Shown: piece after piece, positions 5,765 through 5,895 of the stretch
How the letters are laid out: every line of letters begins with the position of its first letter
Numbering within the stretch: position 1 is the stretch's first letter
From: an uncultured Gammaproteobacteria bacterium
Lineage (GTDB): Bacteria; Pseudomonadota; Gammaproteobacteria; CAJQNE01
DNA: 5,895 nt
Direction: 5' to 3'
NCBI GenBank assembly: GCA_905479545.1
Contig: CAJQNE010000320.1
Span: 1-5,895 of the forward strand
Program-made: the position numbers and the translations under genes
Notes under the pieces: model-generated
The model's input: the letters and a program-made list of their open reading frames with translations, nothing else
Told to the model about the DNA's origin: nothing
Databases searched by the model: none

Positions 5765-5895
5765 CTACTTGCCCTTCGCCGCGTCTTCGGCTTCAACCCG
5801 GCGAGTGATATACCACTGCTGAGCTATGCCGAGCAGGTTGTTCACTACCCAGTAAAGTACCAGACCGGAAGGGAAGAAAGCGAAGAAGATCGTCA
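5765..5895 (-). CDS. yidC: Membrane protein insertase YidC, C-terminal end only
   Basis: The minus-strand frame entering from the right edge ends at TAG (5767-5765) and encodes 42 complete C-terminal residues. The segment FFAFFPSGLVLYWVVNNLL, followed by GIAQQWYITRRVE, is the last membrane helix and its conserved flank in YidC/Oxa1/Alb3 insertases, and matches gammaproteobacterial YidC closely. YidC inserts proteins into the inner membrane, alone or with SecYEG. The tail after the helix is short and ends in AEDAAKGK. The rest of the gene, including the periplasmic domain, lies outside the window. It is convergent with cca, 108 bases apart, and is the last gene of its transcription unit, since no minus-strand gene follows within the window until the TSUP permease. 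Confidence 0.92.
   Translation of the reverse strand, partial: TIFFAFFPSGLVLYWVVNNLLGIAQQWYITRRVEAEDAAKGK

Noticed and set aside
1..5895. CRISPR arrays, tRNA/rRNA genes, insertion sequences or phage attachment sites
   Set aside because: No spaced direct repeats of CRISPR type, no tRNA-like cloverleaf or rRNA motifs, and no transposase or flanking terminal repeats with target duplications were seen; the only periodic repeat is inside a coding region.

Overview
The window looks like ordinary chromosomal DNA of a gammaproteobacterium, probably a marine or environmental lineage. The evidence is an HD-domain Cca tRNA nucleotidyltransferase of the beta/gammaproteobacterial type, a Slt70-type lytic transglycosylase, and a YidC C-terminus ending in a short basic/acidic tail after an FPSGLVLYW motif. 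Base composition is close to even with a slight GC excess, and the gene layout is compact. I cannot place the genus from sequence alone.

Layout, left to right. (1) 1-673, minus strand: a lipoprotein cut by the window edge. It has a clear lipobox, an Ala/Arg/Glu-rich helical linker and a run of about 23-residue repeats. Its codon choice suggests high expression. (2) 674-963: a 290-base gap holding a weak terminator for the gene to its right, GC-rich inverted repeats and a possible promoter for the lipoprotein. (3) 964-1755, minus: a TSUP (TauE/SafE) membrane permease with a GTG start. (4) 1756-2010: a divergent 255-base gap in which I find no convincing gene; it ends in a 7-bp stem-loop directly in front of the next ribosome binding site. 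(5) 2011-5656, plus: a three-gene cluster of slt (periplasmic lytic transglycosylase), a small Cys-rich DUF1272-type protein, and cca (tRNA CCA-adding and repair enzyme). The last two overlap by four bases (GTGA), so they are probably translationally coupled. (6) 5657-5764: a strongly structured 108-base gap between convergent genes, readable as a bidirectional terminator with an additional large hairpin inside. (7) 5765-5895, minus: the C-terminal end of yidC, cut by the right edge.

Functionally the window is mostly envelope and housekeeping: membrane protein insertion (YidC), peptidoglycan turnover (Slt), a surface or periplasmic repeat lipoprotein, an anion permease, and tRNA 3'-end maturation (Cca). 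There is no sign of mobile elements, CRISPR, tRNA/rRNA genes or a defence system, and I do not see a previously undescribed multi-gene system. The points most worth a second look are the repeat lipoprotein, the compound palindrome at 5658-5748, the coupling of the Cys-rich small protein to cca, and a yidC gene that is followed by a convergent cca rather than the usual mnmE.
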